A stretch of 64,000 nt of DNA from NCBI RefSeq assembly GCF_019649055.1, contig NW_026570236.1, positions 248,001-312,000 of the forward strand, given 5' to 3'. Under the pieces are notes generated by a model, which had not been told where the DNA came from, made no database searches, and worked only from the letters and a program-made list of their open reading frames with translations. Numbering within the stretch: the stretch's first letter is position 1; every line of letters begins with the position of its first letter. Positions 1 through 12,638 of the stretch are shown in pieces. Made by a program: the position numbers and the translations under genes. This DNA comes from Paramacrobiotus metropolitanus (taxonomy: Eukaryota > Tardigrada > Eutardigrada > Parachela > Macrobiotidae).

Positions 1-1478
1 AAATGTATTATTTGGTTCGCCCTGATGCTTCTTAGCCTCCTCAAAGTAGCTGTCCACATAGTTCTCTGGTGTATCCGACTGGATGGAATGCTCCTTTCGC
101 TCCTTGATACGTTTCTCGGCAAAGGGCATGTAGGTGCGCCAGTTGTTGTAAAACTTGTTCCAGTTGGCTTTGTACTCGGGAATGATGTGTTTGATCCAGG
201 GATACAGGTACACCGGCGTCAGGGGCGGTCCCAGCAGACGGGTGTTTTGGGCGAAAGCCTCGGTGAAGCGGTTATACTCTTTGTCGTTGATCTCGTAGCG
301 TTTACCAAAGGCCAACAGTGAGACAATGTTGGCGGTAAAGTGTTCGATGTAGCCGCGCGGATCGACGGGATCCTTGGCATGCTTGGTGAAGTAGGTGAAG
401 TTGTCTTCGATCTCGTTGAGAATGGTGTCCTGCAGCCAGGATTTGCCCAGACCGTAGTCGCGCAGCGTGCGCGTCATGAAGCGGCGGTGTTCGCGCCATA
501 AATCACCTTCCGACTGCTGGATACCTGCAATCGTTAGGTTCTTTGTGTGATTGTGTTGCCAAAGCTTTATAATTTCATGGTTATGTCTCTATAACGCTTT
601 AAAAATAAATAATTCGAGTGCGTGACATTTGTATTTAAGTAATCATTTTCAGGACAATCATGTCGGCCGTGCCTAATTCTTTTATTATCACGTGTTATAT
701 CCACTCGTTATGTATCTTTAGAAAGCGTCGTAGTGTAATGGCAGCACGTACGAGCCTCCCACTGAACTTGTGCAGCCTAACGTTGCAATTTTAAAGGATT
801 GGATTTGAGCTTTATAATTTTTTGCAGATAAACAATAGAGTATGTACTTATCTTGCATTGCACTTACATTATCGATGAACTGATATCAATACACGTACCT
901 CGCCCTTTGGCAAAAGTGTTCTGCGGGTAGTCAGGATCGCGACCGGTTGTGATTTCTTCGTTGAACATCTTCTTGGCGGTGTCGAAGTCGTGCATGACCA
1001 CCAGCAGTTTCGGTCCATATTGCACGCTCACCGTATCGCCGTATTTCTTGCTCCATTTGGCAATGGCGGCAGCGGGATCCGGGAATAATTGCGGCAAATG
1101 CCCGACAATCGGCAAAGCTAAATTCAAACAAGAAAAAAGTTTCTATATTAAATAAGAGAATAAAAAAGAAATTTGTATAATAAGTATAATGCACTGTAAT
1201 ATTTATATGCGCATGCAGACGGCGCCGAGATCACACATTTTTACTAAGTCTTGACGCTCGAATGTTAAAATGTTACTGATTTTAGTTATTTACTGCAATA
1301 CCGGTACAAAAATTACTAGAATCGTCTTACCAGGTGGTCCAGGTGGTAAATTCTTTGGAAACAGTTTCCGCAGTAAAAAGAACGCTGCCACCGCTAAGCA
1401 CGCAAAGGCCGCGCCCAACGTGAAATATGTGTTCAAGGCGGAAGCGTTGCTGTCGGTGGCCATCTTTTCCGTGGCCAT
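1..1478 (-). CDS. Cytochrome P450 (CYP2-like), 5' part, 3' end outside window
   Basis: Three exons on the minus strand: 1331-1478, 899-1117 and 1-524, the last running off the window. All junctions are GT-AG and phase 1 is kept throughout. About 297 codons are visible. The start at 1478 gives a short polar N-terminus, a single hydrophobic ER anchor (about residues 17-36), a basic stretch, then the proline-rich hinge LPPGPPALPIVGHLPQL typical of microsomal P450s. Exon 3 opens with GIQQSEGDLWREHRRFM, containing the C-helix WxxxR that contacts the heme propionate. It continues through NIVSLLAFGKRYE, typical of CYP2-clan proteins. The ExxR and heme-Cys motifs would lie beyond position 1. The expected role is an ER monooxygenase; the substrate cannot be inferred. 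Confidence 0.93.
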
Positions 1479-2894
1479 TGTTACACACCGGTGCTCTACG
1501 GGTTAACTTTTTTACGCCACCCTGTCTGGGCTGACTGAGTTACCTTACCGAACACGACAACGTGCAAACTGGACTAAATGCGAGAATCTGCTTGGAAGCC
1601 ATACCGGACCAGTTACCGTTGTTTTTGGCAGAAATTCGACATCAACTAAAAATTGCCGGCAGCGGTCGGTGTTTATGTACAGAGAAATTTTGCGATAACA
1701 GTCATTAAATTGTTATCTGCCGAAGAATTTAACTTGTTGCACATGCATGTGAACCACTGAACTGAACCAAATGACACCGTAAGGATAAAAACATTTTGTG
1801 GAGTACAAGGAAGCTCGTTCAAATTTTATTATTTTCATACGATGCTTGTAGAGAAATCACGATATCATATAGTACGGTTTATTACACAATAAGAGACTAT
1901 CGAGAAACATAAAAATAAACTGTCTAAATTAATATAAAAATTAAATAACATTACAGTTTTTTATACTTTCAAATTGGAGTGTTTTTCCCAATGATGGTGA
2001 AGGAGTCATAGTTAAAAACTGCTAGAAGTATTTAATTATTAACGATTTATAATTTCCCTGTAACGAAATAGTTGTGGATGCCCGCAAGCGAAGCTTTGAA
2101 GGCTGGTAGCATTATAATGACTCATGCTTCAGATTTTCGACATATCGTTGAAAAATGACATTCACGCATCGTGTCGCACATTTTTACCATGCCGGGCAAG
2201 CGATGAACTGGTTTGGTTTTGCTCTTTTGCCAAAACTCTGAACTTGACTAATGCAGTTTTCGAAAAATTCGCTAAGGTAAAAAATATATTTTCCACCAAT
2301 GTCCAGCGGCTAATCATGACCTAACAATAAGCGTCGTTCTGATTTAATTTAGGACTTGACTTATCGAGCATAGCAAAATGTTTTTCGGTAATATATAAAA
2401 AAAAAGTTCTGCAGCTGCGCAAGTACAGATACGTACGTGTACGAACGTCCGGTCTATTTATTATCATATTACGAAAAAGCTTGTGAGGTAACGGTACTCG
2501 ATGTTGTTAAATTGTTTATGATTGTTATTTAAATTGTTAATTTATTGCACGAACGTTACCCTTGCGCAGAGTTAAACAAACTGGGAAGGATTGAAACCAT
2601 ATATGAAATACTGCTATTTGTAAGGGTTTTTTATTCAAAATGCAACCTCAAAATATATCTTTAAAATATAATATGTGCTCTTGATTGGAAAAATCCTTGC
2701 TGCAGAAGGGGCGCAGCTTTGTTTGCCTGTCAGATTTACCATAAGAACCGCAGTACTACATACAAACATTTATTGGCCGGAAGCGGTGCAGGAAATTCTT
2801 TTTTTGTGAATAAGCTATATATTTGGCCTAGTGATCGCCATACAAAACTTCAGAAAGTCTGGTTTGTCAGACCGCCTTGTCTTGAAGCCGGCGG
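1479..2894. other. Intergenic, divergent promoter region between P450 and FABP-like gene
   Basis: AT-rich sequence with no supportable exon on either strand. It must hold the promoters of the divergently transcribed P450 (-) and FABP-like (+) genes. Only the TATA element of the latter is recognisable. Confidence 0.6.
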
Positions 2895-2901
2895 TATATA
2901 A
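2894..2901 (+). promoter_or_regulatory. TATA box of FABP-like gene
   Basis: GTATATAA lies about 50 bp upstream of the ATG at 2950. A start site some 25-30 bp downstream would give a 5' leader of roughly 20-25 nt. Confidence 0.55.
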
Positions 2902-2949
2902 TTGTAGTCAGTAAAACACGGTATACACTTCTTCCTCATCACAACCATC

Positions 2950-3998
2950 ATGCCTGCTGAATCTCATGTTGAAAATTCCCCGTGGATCGGATCATTTCGA
3001 ACTACCGGTAACGATGGAAAAGTGGAAGAATTCCTAATGAGTGTCGGTAAGGCTTGCAATTTTCATGGTTTTTTGTCGTTTTATATCACGTATCGTTAAC
3101 GTGCCAGAACTTCTAAGTATCACTGCTTAATTTTTTAACTGGAGCATAAGTGTCACCATTACTTTTCTGCTATAAGCGTTTCCACATGGAAAGCAGTACT
3201 AAAAAAATTTTGTTATACTATTGTTGATTGGCAAACTTTACTCAAGTTTGAAAATCAAGATCAGTTATTTGTTATTCAAAATAAAATAGTTTGCAGCAGC
3301 TGCAACAATTTCTGTATGCGTGACGCAAGCTGTCAAGTATTTTAAGCCGATTCATTTTCATAAAAACTGTACCACAGAGCGGTGCGGTAACAACAGTTAC
3401 ATAAACCCTACAATATTACAGAACAATTTTGCGATTAGAACCATTTCTAACTGCAGGGCATACCAAAGAAAACGCTAAGCGACTGGGAACTCCCGTGACA
3501 ACCTTTACCTTCTCCAATAACGACGGCAAATGTGGATACAGAATTGAATTTGAAGGATTTTCGAAAGACACACCCTTTGAACTGGGGAAGCCTTTTCAGT
3601 ATCCTGCCAAAAATCGCGGAGAGGGAGTGATAATTACGGTACGAAAACGAATGCATTCTTCATGATGTTGTAAAAAATAAACTACGTTCTAGGATTATGT
3701 TAAAAAATCCGACTATATTTTTTTCGTGGTGTTGTAAAAATGCGAATTTGCGTCCAAATGTAATGAGTAAACTAATTGCGTAGAAATTTTAACATAACCA
3801 GAGCGCTTGCAGCAACGGTACGACTGGACCGAACCCACCCGTACCATGCGGTCAACTGTGAAAACTACCGAAGGATTTGACTTTACCGAAGATTATACTT
3901 TCGCTCCTGATTACAATTCGGCGGAATTGGTTCGGACATCTCCCAGTGTGCAGTCACGTACTGTTTTGCAGCGTATCGCAGAATGTAAACCACTTTAA
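2950..3998 (+). CDS. Intracellular lipid-binding (FABP-like) protein, distantly SAHS-like
   Basis: Three exons (2950-3046, 3457-3638, 3813-3998), phases 1 and 0, all GT-AG, giving 154 residues, close to the 130-150 usual for fatty-acid-binding proteins. The N-terminal SPWIGSFRTTGNDGKVEEFL fits the first strand and helix of the calycin/FABP fold. LGTPVTTFTF and FELGKPFQY fit the middle strands, and the C-terminal SVQSRTVLQRI fits the final strand that closes the barrel. There is no signal peptide, so a cytosolic lipid chaperone is expected. Tardigrade SAHS proteins share this fold but are secreted. This one lacks their leader and is divergent, so it could be an ordinary FABP or a cytosolic relative. 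The family call is fairly sure, the ligand unknown. Confidence 0.75.
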
Positions 3999-4873
3999 TA
4001 ATATCCATTCTCACGACAAACTGTAAAAGTGTTTTGGTACGCATTCCAGTCGAAATGTGAATCCGGGAACGTCTTCTGAGAAAACATGATCGTAGTGACA
4101 CAAGAATATGATGATTACCCTGATAAGTATCGCCTGCGATTTCGTACGTAGCATTAAAACAACGAACAATGGTAAAAACATCGGTAATGCCACTGAAAAT
4201 TATAAGTGCAGTAGTAAAACTGCCCATACGCCGGCATACGGGACCGGTATGCATGTGTAGCGGTATGCAGCTATGACCTCCATGTGCATTCCATGACCTC
4301 GGTCAGCAGCCACTCCGCCGCCACACCCACAGCACATCCAATCACAATCCTTTCGACCGTCCCATTTAAAACTGTTTCCTTTATTTGTACTTTCTGAGAT
4401 GGTTTTCAATTGTCGCAGCTGGATTGACAAAAGCCCACACAATTTACTGCCATGCGCATTCATGTACACTCGTACGAACCGATTCCAAAAGAAGTACTTA
4501 CGATACACAGAATACAGTACCGGTTACTTTAACTATATAACCGCAAGGCATTAGTACAATCACCAGATTTTAATAAATGTACCACATAATTTGTATAATT
4601 AATTGTCAGATCATAGAGTATGCAGAGATCATCCAGTTGTAAGCCGATCGAAAAAGCGTGAAAGAAATTTTAAATCATAGGACAACCACACTAATAAACA
4701 CGAGACTTGGTAACGCGTGGATCAGTGACTCCGGTAACTCCAGATCCAAGAACGTAAAGTTCGCTTCAGTATCTACAAAATCACCAATTTATAAACAGTC
4801 GTATGTATGTATGAAAATGCTGATAGACTTGGCCGCATGATTACTTACTGCTTTGCGATTTGCCTGAATTAAT

Positions 4874-4895
4874 AAGAGTAGTTTCTACTACTCTT
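4874..4895. repeat. Perfect 9-bp stem, 4-nt loop hairpin
   Basis: AAGAGTAGT, loop TTCT, then ACTACTCTT. The arms are perfectly complementary. Function unknown. Confidence 0.6.
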
Positions 4896-4961
4896 CAAAT
4901 CCTGTGTCCAATGGCAGTCGCTCGTTTCTTTAATTTCACGCATTTCATTTATTCACTATGG

Positions 4962-4992
4962 GTACCATCAAGCGGATGTCCCTTGATGGTAC
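4962..4992. repeat. Perfect 11-bp stem, 9-nt loop hairpin
   Basis: GTACCATCAAG and CTTGATGGTAC flank the loop CGGATGTCC. It lies only 66 bp after the preceding hairpin. Confidence 0.65.
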
Positions 4993-5594
4993 AGCAATTC
5001 AAGTAAATAAATAATTTTCCTGCATTCCTTCAAACCGTATAAAGCGCACGCTCACGTTATTAAATGCGTTTTCATAAAGCTGTCGTGCCACACCAGCGTA
5101 CAGGGATACACGAATTACATAACTTAATTCCGAACAAAGGCTTTCAGTTTCTTTCCCGCCAATCTTACTATAATTAGTAATAGTGTCATACAACTGTGGT
5201 GTAAATTGGTAGACTCAGCAGTAATAATTTGAATCTCATCCGATTCTGGATCTGGATCGGCGCACTGCTGTGATTACTGCTCGTATATTCGCTACTCTAC
5301 ACGAAGTAGTCACTCAAACTCAACTGCGTCTGGCTGGATAATCATTCGTTTGGCAGCTACTTGATCCCGGTGCGTCGGCTGTTTTTAACGTTCCGATGAG
5401 CTATCTCACATCTTCCGCTCGAGTGCTAAAGAATTAATCATCGTCTTACGAGCACACCGACTAGCATCTCGGGACTTTTTCTCCGATCACTTTTCTGCCA
5501 GATGTTGCAGTGAATTTTTTAAAACTTTGTGCTTTACAGCTGTTACGTGTAGTCAGTCAATGTCCTGATACGTATCGGTACTAGATTCGGCACA

Positions 5595-8500
5595 ATGACG
5601 GATCTCCTACAGAAAGCCATAAATATTAAAAATGAATATATCATTCCGCAAAAGTATGTTCCGGCTTATTAAAAAATTTCGAAGCAGCGCGTTGCAATCG
5701 ATTTTTAATAAACTGTGATTTTTTGCAGTTTAACACAGTACTATAACCACTCGTGTACGGCCAAAGGTCAAGATCCCAAATGGTGGATATTTCTCTGCAG
5801 CAGCGTGTTATGTCCACTGGTGCTGAACGGCTTTCTGGGCATTTGGTTCATCACCAAACTGATTATCAGCAAAACTGTCAACCGGATCAGTTCCCGTCCA
5901 AACACACCGAATGCGGCTACCACCGATCATGCGCTTCCGGATGATCTGTTCGGAAAGGAATCCTCCAAAACGGTCAAAAAATGGGAGATGCCCTGGTCGC
6001 AGAAACTGGAGAAGGAAGCCAGCAAAATTATCTTGACGCAGACTACTGTTGGTCATTTAATAGTGAGTACACACTATACAGATGTATTGCTTGTGTAACA
6101 CATTTCCTGCGTAGTAGTACTTCGTAATACTATAGTATAGTACAGCAATAAAGATAATGCTGCGCTTCAGATAAGGTTAAAATCAATAAATTTAGCGACA
6201 ACAATACAATATTAAAAATTGGCATTGATTGTTATAAAGTTTTGCGCTTGCAGACAGTAATAGCGTTTATCGTCGCCATGCTTTCGTTCGGGATTTATGT
6301 ATTTGAAGTGTCAGAGTAAGTGGTGGTTTAGTAAATTTGTAATGTACGAGTACTAAATTTTAATTTTTTTTTACAACAATATGTTCAGCTTCGTCCCTTC
6401 AAACCAAATTTGCTAATTCTGACAGAGCAATAACTAATACTGTTTGTAGCTTCGTTCCTGCGTTGGAAATTTGCCGTCCGTGGTTACAAACGATCACGTG
6501 GCAGGTGGATTTAGGTTGCAACATATTCTTCCTCATTCTTTTTATTATGCGGGTAAGGTGCGAATGCCGACCTGAATTAGCTGAGCTGCGCAAAATAATA
6601 ACAAAATCTAATACTTTCTACGTATATCTGCACATTGTGTACGCTGTGATTCATGTAACGCTGGGATAGGTTTATCATTTAAAAATTGTTATTAAGAGCG
6701 CTTCTGTCGAAAGTGCTGTAGCTGGAATTTGGTTGCAGTACATGGCTTCCAGTCGCAAAGGTCTGTTTTTGTGGGAACTGTACAGTATCGTAGATTACTG
6801 CACCATCCCACCGGCTTTTGTTGCGATGGTTTTGAACCGGAACTGGTCAGGTATGAAGCCGTTTGCCGATTCCAGATCGCTGTATACGACTATGTACCAT
6901 GTAAGGCCGACTAAAGTGTAATTTAACAAATGCGACCTTATAATAATCCACTACTCCGTATGTCCTTATGAACAACGAAGATAATAACGAAAAACTAAAA
7001 CTTTCTAGCTAGTCGCATCCTTTAATTAGGTATTTGGTTTAGGGTTACGGTTTATGCGTGTGTTGTATATTTTCTCCATCCCTGATGTAATGCAGTACAT
7101 TGGCTTATTGAAAACCCGGTTGGAGATCAGAGCAGCTCATCTGATTTGCCGGCTGCTTGGCGCGGTTTTTGTTGGCAGCGGCATTTTTCACTTGGTGAGG
7201 TCATCCGGCACGGACCATGCTGACAGCATAATTAATTACAGTGTTGCTATTTTCAGTTGGAAAACTTTTCGGATGTCGTTGATCCTGAAGACCACTCATA
7301 CCCAAAGTTCGTTTACTATACGATCATTACCATTTCCACGGTGGGCTATGGCGACATTTATCCCAAAACCGGCTGGGGACGAGCCTTTGCCTGCCTGTTT
7401 ATTATGGCCGCTTTGGTAAGCATTACGGCACTTGCAAAACGTTAGCGAAACAATACACACGTAAAAAATATGCAGTATAATTTTGCAATATGCAAATAAA
7501 ACTAAGTTGCTACCATAAAAAAGTTTATGACATTTTAGTTTATGCATGTTTCTGCTGCGTTCCGTGTTGTTTTAATCATTTGGTTTTATTTATTTCGTTA
7601 ATGCACTTCTTTAATTGTTTTATGAGTGTTTCTGTTGATAAAAATACTCGTACCAAAATTGTTACTGCTGATATAAGCTAATAGTTTTCACTTTCAACCA
7701 ATTACCCATGATGAACAGTCTCCTGTTGTTAGGGATTATTTGCATCTTCCATTCCCGACATCGTCAGTATGTTGACTGCGCGCTTTCAGTATGGCGGACA
7801 ATTTAAAAAGGAGCGCGGTACCCAGTTGAGTGATTGTCGTTACACTATTAATTCTATTGTTAAAATGCTCTCTAGAGAATTTATAATTTTAATTAAAGTT
7901 TCTACCTAAATTTATAGCCATGCCATCGTTTGTGGACACATAACGTATGCTGCCGCTCATCGATTTCTGGAGAACTTCTTCCATACCCGCAACCAAACGA
8001 ATAATCTCAGCGTGTTATTTATCAGTCAGTAAGTTATTTGAAAAAAACGTTTTGTATGTAAGCAACAGAAAAGTTTTTCTGTAATTGGTCGAGCCGACTC
8101 GAGCATGAAATTATCGATAATTGGTATGATAAATATCAGTTAAACTTTGTAAACAATTTCTAACGTTTGCCGACTGCCAGAGAAGTTGCTAAACGTACCG
8201 GCTCTTTGACAACATGCTAAGATTAATTTATTTGCGTCTACCAAGCGGGATTTATTTTTAGCGAAAATCCCGACTTGGAAATGGAAGCTCTGCTCAAGCG
8301 AAATTTCACGCATGTCGAATATTTACAAGGTGACGTGTTGAATAGTTCGGATTTGAGGCGCGCTGCCATTAAGGATGCGCTGGCGTGTCTTGTTATTGTA
8401 AGTATTCTGCTTTTCATAATTATAGTGCAAATCATAACAGTTACTATTTCAATAAAAAAGAAATTAAACTACAGGCCGATAAAAAGCCGGAAAGCAGTCA

Positions 8501-11500
8501 CGTGGAGGATGCTACAAATGTTATGCGTGTTATTTCCATAAAAAATGCCTGCCCATCAGCCCGGATTATTGTACAAATTCATCATACGAATAATTTGGTA
8601 ACTAAAGTAATGAAACGAAACATAATCCAGGTGTTAAAACTAATTTCCGATAAACAAGTTACTATTGCAAAAGTGATGTAGCACTGGCGATATTTATGTT
8701 AAAATACGGTACAGCACTACAATGTTACAATGATTTGAATACATATATAAGCTACAGTAGAGAGTGTGAGGAACTTACCGCTTATTGTGCAGTCGGCTAA
8801 TGCACGAAAAAATTAATATCGGATTGTACGGAATTTGATGATTATACGAAGCAAAAATTTGACTCTCGCTGTAAACGTAAATATATAATGTCAATGTGAG
8901 AATGTACAGTAGCAGTTCTTTTACTTTATTGTAAAGGTACACTTGACAAACTTGCCAACCTGGAGCACATTACGTGGAGATGTAGCAGTTTGTTTGGCGG
9001 AATTGAAAATGGGATTGTTAGCGGAGAGTTGTATTGCTCCTGGTTTCTCCACTCTGGTGTCCAATCTGATGCAGTCGTATTCCACATTAGGCAACTACAC
9101 GGTCGCACGTGCAAACTCCAGTAATGCGGTATGACAAAAACGTTGTGTCATATTATGTTTAACGAACGTTTTAAACTTTTTTTACATTGTGTAGAATATG
9201 TCAAATATTATAAATTTTTAATTTGTTTGCATGATTGTATCGAGCCAAAACAGATTTAAGCCTTTATTCCAGGAAATGAATCCAATTGATTTATATGTGA
9301 AAGGATGCTCAATGCGGATCGTTTTCCAACGGTTTAGCGAATTCTATCTCAACATGAACTTTACCAATGCCGCGCGGTAAGCGTTTTATTACAAAAAATG
9401 CGGTGCCCAATGCTTTTCACTAGCGTTTTAAACATTAGAGTAACTCTAAGTAACTTTACAGTCACTGTTATTCGTACTTGGATTTATTGCTGATTGGATT
9501 ATTCGAACGCCCGACTTGTTCGGATTTCGTAACGGGACTCGGAGGGATTCTCATTAATCCCAGTACGACGGTCATTAATGGAAACCACGTTGGTGTATTT
9601 CTTGCAAGATCGGCCACGGATGCCGCACGGTAAAGAACCTAACATTTACGCTTCAGCTGCTGTTATGCAAATTTATTTTGATGCAGCGGAATAGCTGTAC
9701 GAATACAGCCTTAGCGCATGATACCTTGTATTACAAAATTGTGTCGGCAGATCGTGGTTTTATTGCAAAGATTGTCATACCGGTGTGAAATCAGCGGCTG
9801 ATGTGAAGTTTTGCGGATGCGAAGCCAGTAAGCAGCAACATTAATTTCCACACACATGAAAAGAAATGTTACAATATTTGTTTGCTGTTGTTGCAGGAAA
9901 AGTTGACAAACGAATAGAAAAAGAGCAAAATCCCATCCGACAATTTTGGTTAAGTTGTCAAAAGGGCACAACGTACGGCAATGCTGCAGACAAAAGTCGG
10001 TTGTCGTTTGCTAAAAACAGATCAGGATATGAGCGACAACTAAGGGCATTTAATCTCCGGTAGGTGTTTCATATGTTGTCTTAACTATCAATAACTGTAT
10101 TCGCATAGCTGTTATGTAAGTTATTTATATATTCGATGTTGTAAACTCGTTTTTGAAATATTAAATGCATAGGATGTGTTAGTAAGCAGCTGTAAGCACT
10201 TATAAAGATCTAGATTAAAATGAATTTGGCAGAAAAGGGAGTCTACGCTTATCCATGTTACTTGAAACAGGAAAGGGAAACGCTCCACCGGACTTACATC
10301 TGACGCTCTGACGATGTTGTACGACAACGTTGGCAAGAGTCACTGGATTCCCGCCAGACGATTTGAGGATGCCGTGCTGGTATGTCATCTGCTTTATAAA
10401 CTACAGTAGACCGGCCGGCGGCAATAAAACTATGCCTCATAAATAATTAAGAAATAAAAGCGCATCCCAGAAATGATTCGTATGTATCGGCCAATAAGAC
10501 TACATGCAATTCACATGTTTTGCAACGTCTAGGATATAAAAAATGCCGCCGGACGTCGATTTCAAGATCACACCGTGTTATGCATCTTCGCCGAGCCTGG
10601 AGCTGGATCATTAGGTTTAGCGCAGTTCGTGATTCCTCTGCGATCCGCCGGAATACCGGCACACAAACTGAAGGATATCATCATTTTTGGCAATTTGGAG
10701 TACCTGGAACAGGAATGGCATAAAGAGTGGGCGCTACGACATTTCCCAAAAATTACCATTATAAAGGTTCGTGCAAAATTAGGTATCTATATATGAACAC
10801 AAAGTACAAATAATTTTTCAAATACAGTAATGTCTTTGCTCTAGGTTTATTCGAAAAATATTTTTAAAAAATAATCAAAATTTTTAATAAATCCAGACTT
10901 TATCCAGATAATGTAAAATATACTTGTACGTAGATATCGTGTTATCAGTATTGCTGCTAGGCACCACTTTCTTGTGGAGAACGCGAACAATGTAAGGCGC
11001 CGCACTACGATTTCGCCCAAAATCATCGAAATGCCATCAGCCACGTACAGCAGAATGTATCGATATCTCGGCTTCTTTAAATATTTTGACCGCTACAATT
11101 CTGCAACTTGAACTGCAACTGCAACTAAAATTTACAGTATTGCACTCTGCAGTCAGCAATTTATTAATAATATTGTAATTTTAGGGCAACCCCTTAGACA
11201 GAATGGACCTGGAAGCGATTTCCATAAAATCCTGCGAAGTCTGCCTGGTGATATCGTCCAAGACCGGCCACTGCAAGGATGAAATTGTGGACGACCAGGA
11301 GGTCATTCTGGCCACGTTAAATTTGCAGGCTATGGATTTTGAAGAAAATTTTCCGGATGTGGATCAACATGCGGTACCGGTTGCCAGTCGCTCCATCAAG
11401 ATTGTCTCCAGTTTAGGTAACACGAATGTTAAATCACTCCTGTTCCCAAAAACAGCAAATCCAGTGCTAACGTACAGAAACATGATTTATAATTTTATAG

Positions 11501-12638
11501 AACACGATGACAATGTTAAATTTCTGGAATGTGAACGGGATGACAGTCTGCCGGTCAACGCATTCTTTTTATCGGAGCCGTTCGTTTCCGGTGCAGTGTT
11601 TATGGATACTGTATTGGATTCCCTGATGATAACGGTGACAATAAATGAAAAATTAAGAAATATGCAGCATAACTAACCTGGATATTTAAATGCGCTGCAT
11701 TTCTAGACCTTTTTCAGTCCCTTATCCATTTCGGTCATTCACGCTCTTGTATTTGGTTCTTCGCAACTGCAACCAGAAAGCGGCAGTCCAGACAAAGACA
11801 GCCGTGCCCAGTTTTCCACACCCGTCGTGCCGCCGTCGTTTCTGAAAATCATTGATCTGAGCAAGCCAAAGTATTCCAAGCACGCGGTAATTAAACAATG
11901 CCAAATCCAAAATTAAAATTATTCTTAAGATTATTATTCTTAAGATTGCCTTCTCGTTTCCTCAGGAAGCATTAAATTGCAAAAACATGGGAAATACATT
12001 TGCTTGATGTAATACATGTTTGACTGACAAAGGTCACATTAATTTTGAAGCAGCTATTTTTTAAAGAAAAATTCTGACTAATTATTTTTTTAAAAAGGCA
12101 AACATAAAATCAGTTATAACTAAATCTTCTGTCTGTTGTGTATACATACGTATATCCGAATAAACCAGGTTCGCACAAAATCGTCACATTCAGTGGCTAA
12201 ATTACTGGCTTCTTCGGATAAAGTATAACCTGATGAGATTATTAATTTCAGAATTCATCCTACAAAGACTTCGTTTGGAATGGCTTCACGCAAGGCCTGA
12301 TTTGCCTGGGTCTCTCACGGCGTATTTGGCCGGACGCGGCACCACCGCAGAACATGAAACGCTGTATTATCACGAACCCGGCACCCGATGTCATGCTGTT
12401 GCCGGACGATGCGGTCTTCGTCTATGCACCCACCCACCTGCCGGTGGGTGCCACCCGTAGCCCGCCTGAGCCGCGCAAGTATCTCAGTCCGGTGGACGAG
12501 CTGGATCAGCTGTCACAGGATTTGAAAGAGAAAATGGGACAGTATAAAAGTCTGAATCCGAAACCGCCGAGTGTTCAGTCTTTGCCGAATGCAAACGCGA
12601 GAAATCCCTATGACAGTTTGCCACGTAAACCATCCTAA
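5595..12638 (+). CDS. Slo1/BK-type potassium channel alpha subunit, divergent
   Basis: Twenty-one exons, all GT-AG and phase-consistent: 5595-5653, 5729-6062, 6254-6315, 6450-6552, 6739-6850, 7043-7194, 7257-7415, 7733-7824, 7918-8028, 8262-8397, 8475-8597, 8937-9128, 9273-9376, 9462-9629, 9751-9827, 9897-10059, 10271-10379, 10533-10766, 11185-11634, 11707-11886, 12252-12638; 1,168 residues. An extra S0 segment (WWIFLCSS, about residue 38) marks the Slo1 class. S4 is [15 protein letters not shown] (about 224-238). The K+ filter TVGYGD is at about 302-307 (7338-7355). RCK1 includes [17 protein letters not shown] and [14 protein letters not shown]; the linker keeps FYCKDC...FCGC; RCK2 starts [11 protein letters not shown]. 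Odd points: the calcium-bowl segment reads ECERDDSLP instead of an Asp run, and the third S4 Arg of Slo1 is Tyr. Predicted role: plasma-membrane voltage-gated, high-conductance K+ channel with altered gating. Confidence 0.95.
6389..6415 (+). other. Decoy acceptor / exon-start duplicate in BK intron 3
   Basis: A TTCAG acceptor followed by CTTCGTCCCTTC precedes the true exon 4 start at 6450 (TTTGTAG then CTTCGTTCCTGC) by 61 bp and resembles it closely. Use of this acceptor would bring a TAA stop within about ten codons, so it looks like a dead duplicate of the exon start. Confidence 0.45.

Larger units (their letters stand above)
3999..5594. other. Intergenic region with two perfect hairpins
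   Basis: No convincing exon was found on either strand. Two short perfect inverted repeats at 4874-4895 and 4962-4992 are listed separately. The distal part must contain the promoter of the BK-like channel gene. Confidence 0.6.

Noticed and set aside
4200-4508. Minus-strand ORF of 102 codons
   Set aside because: No recognisable features and no coherent exon structure.
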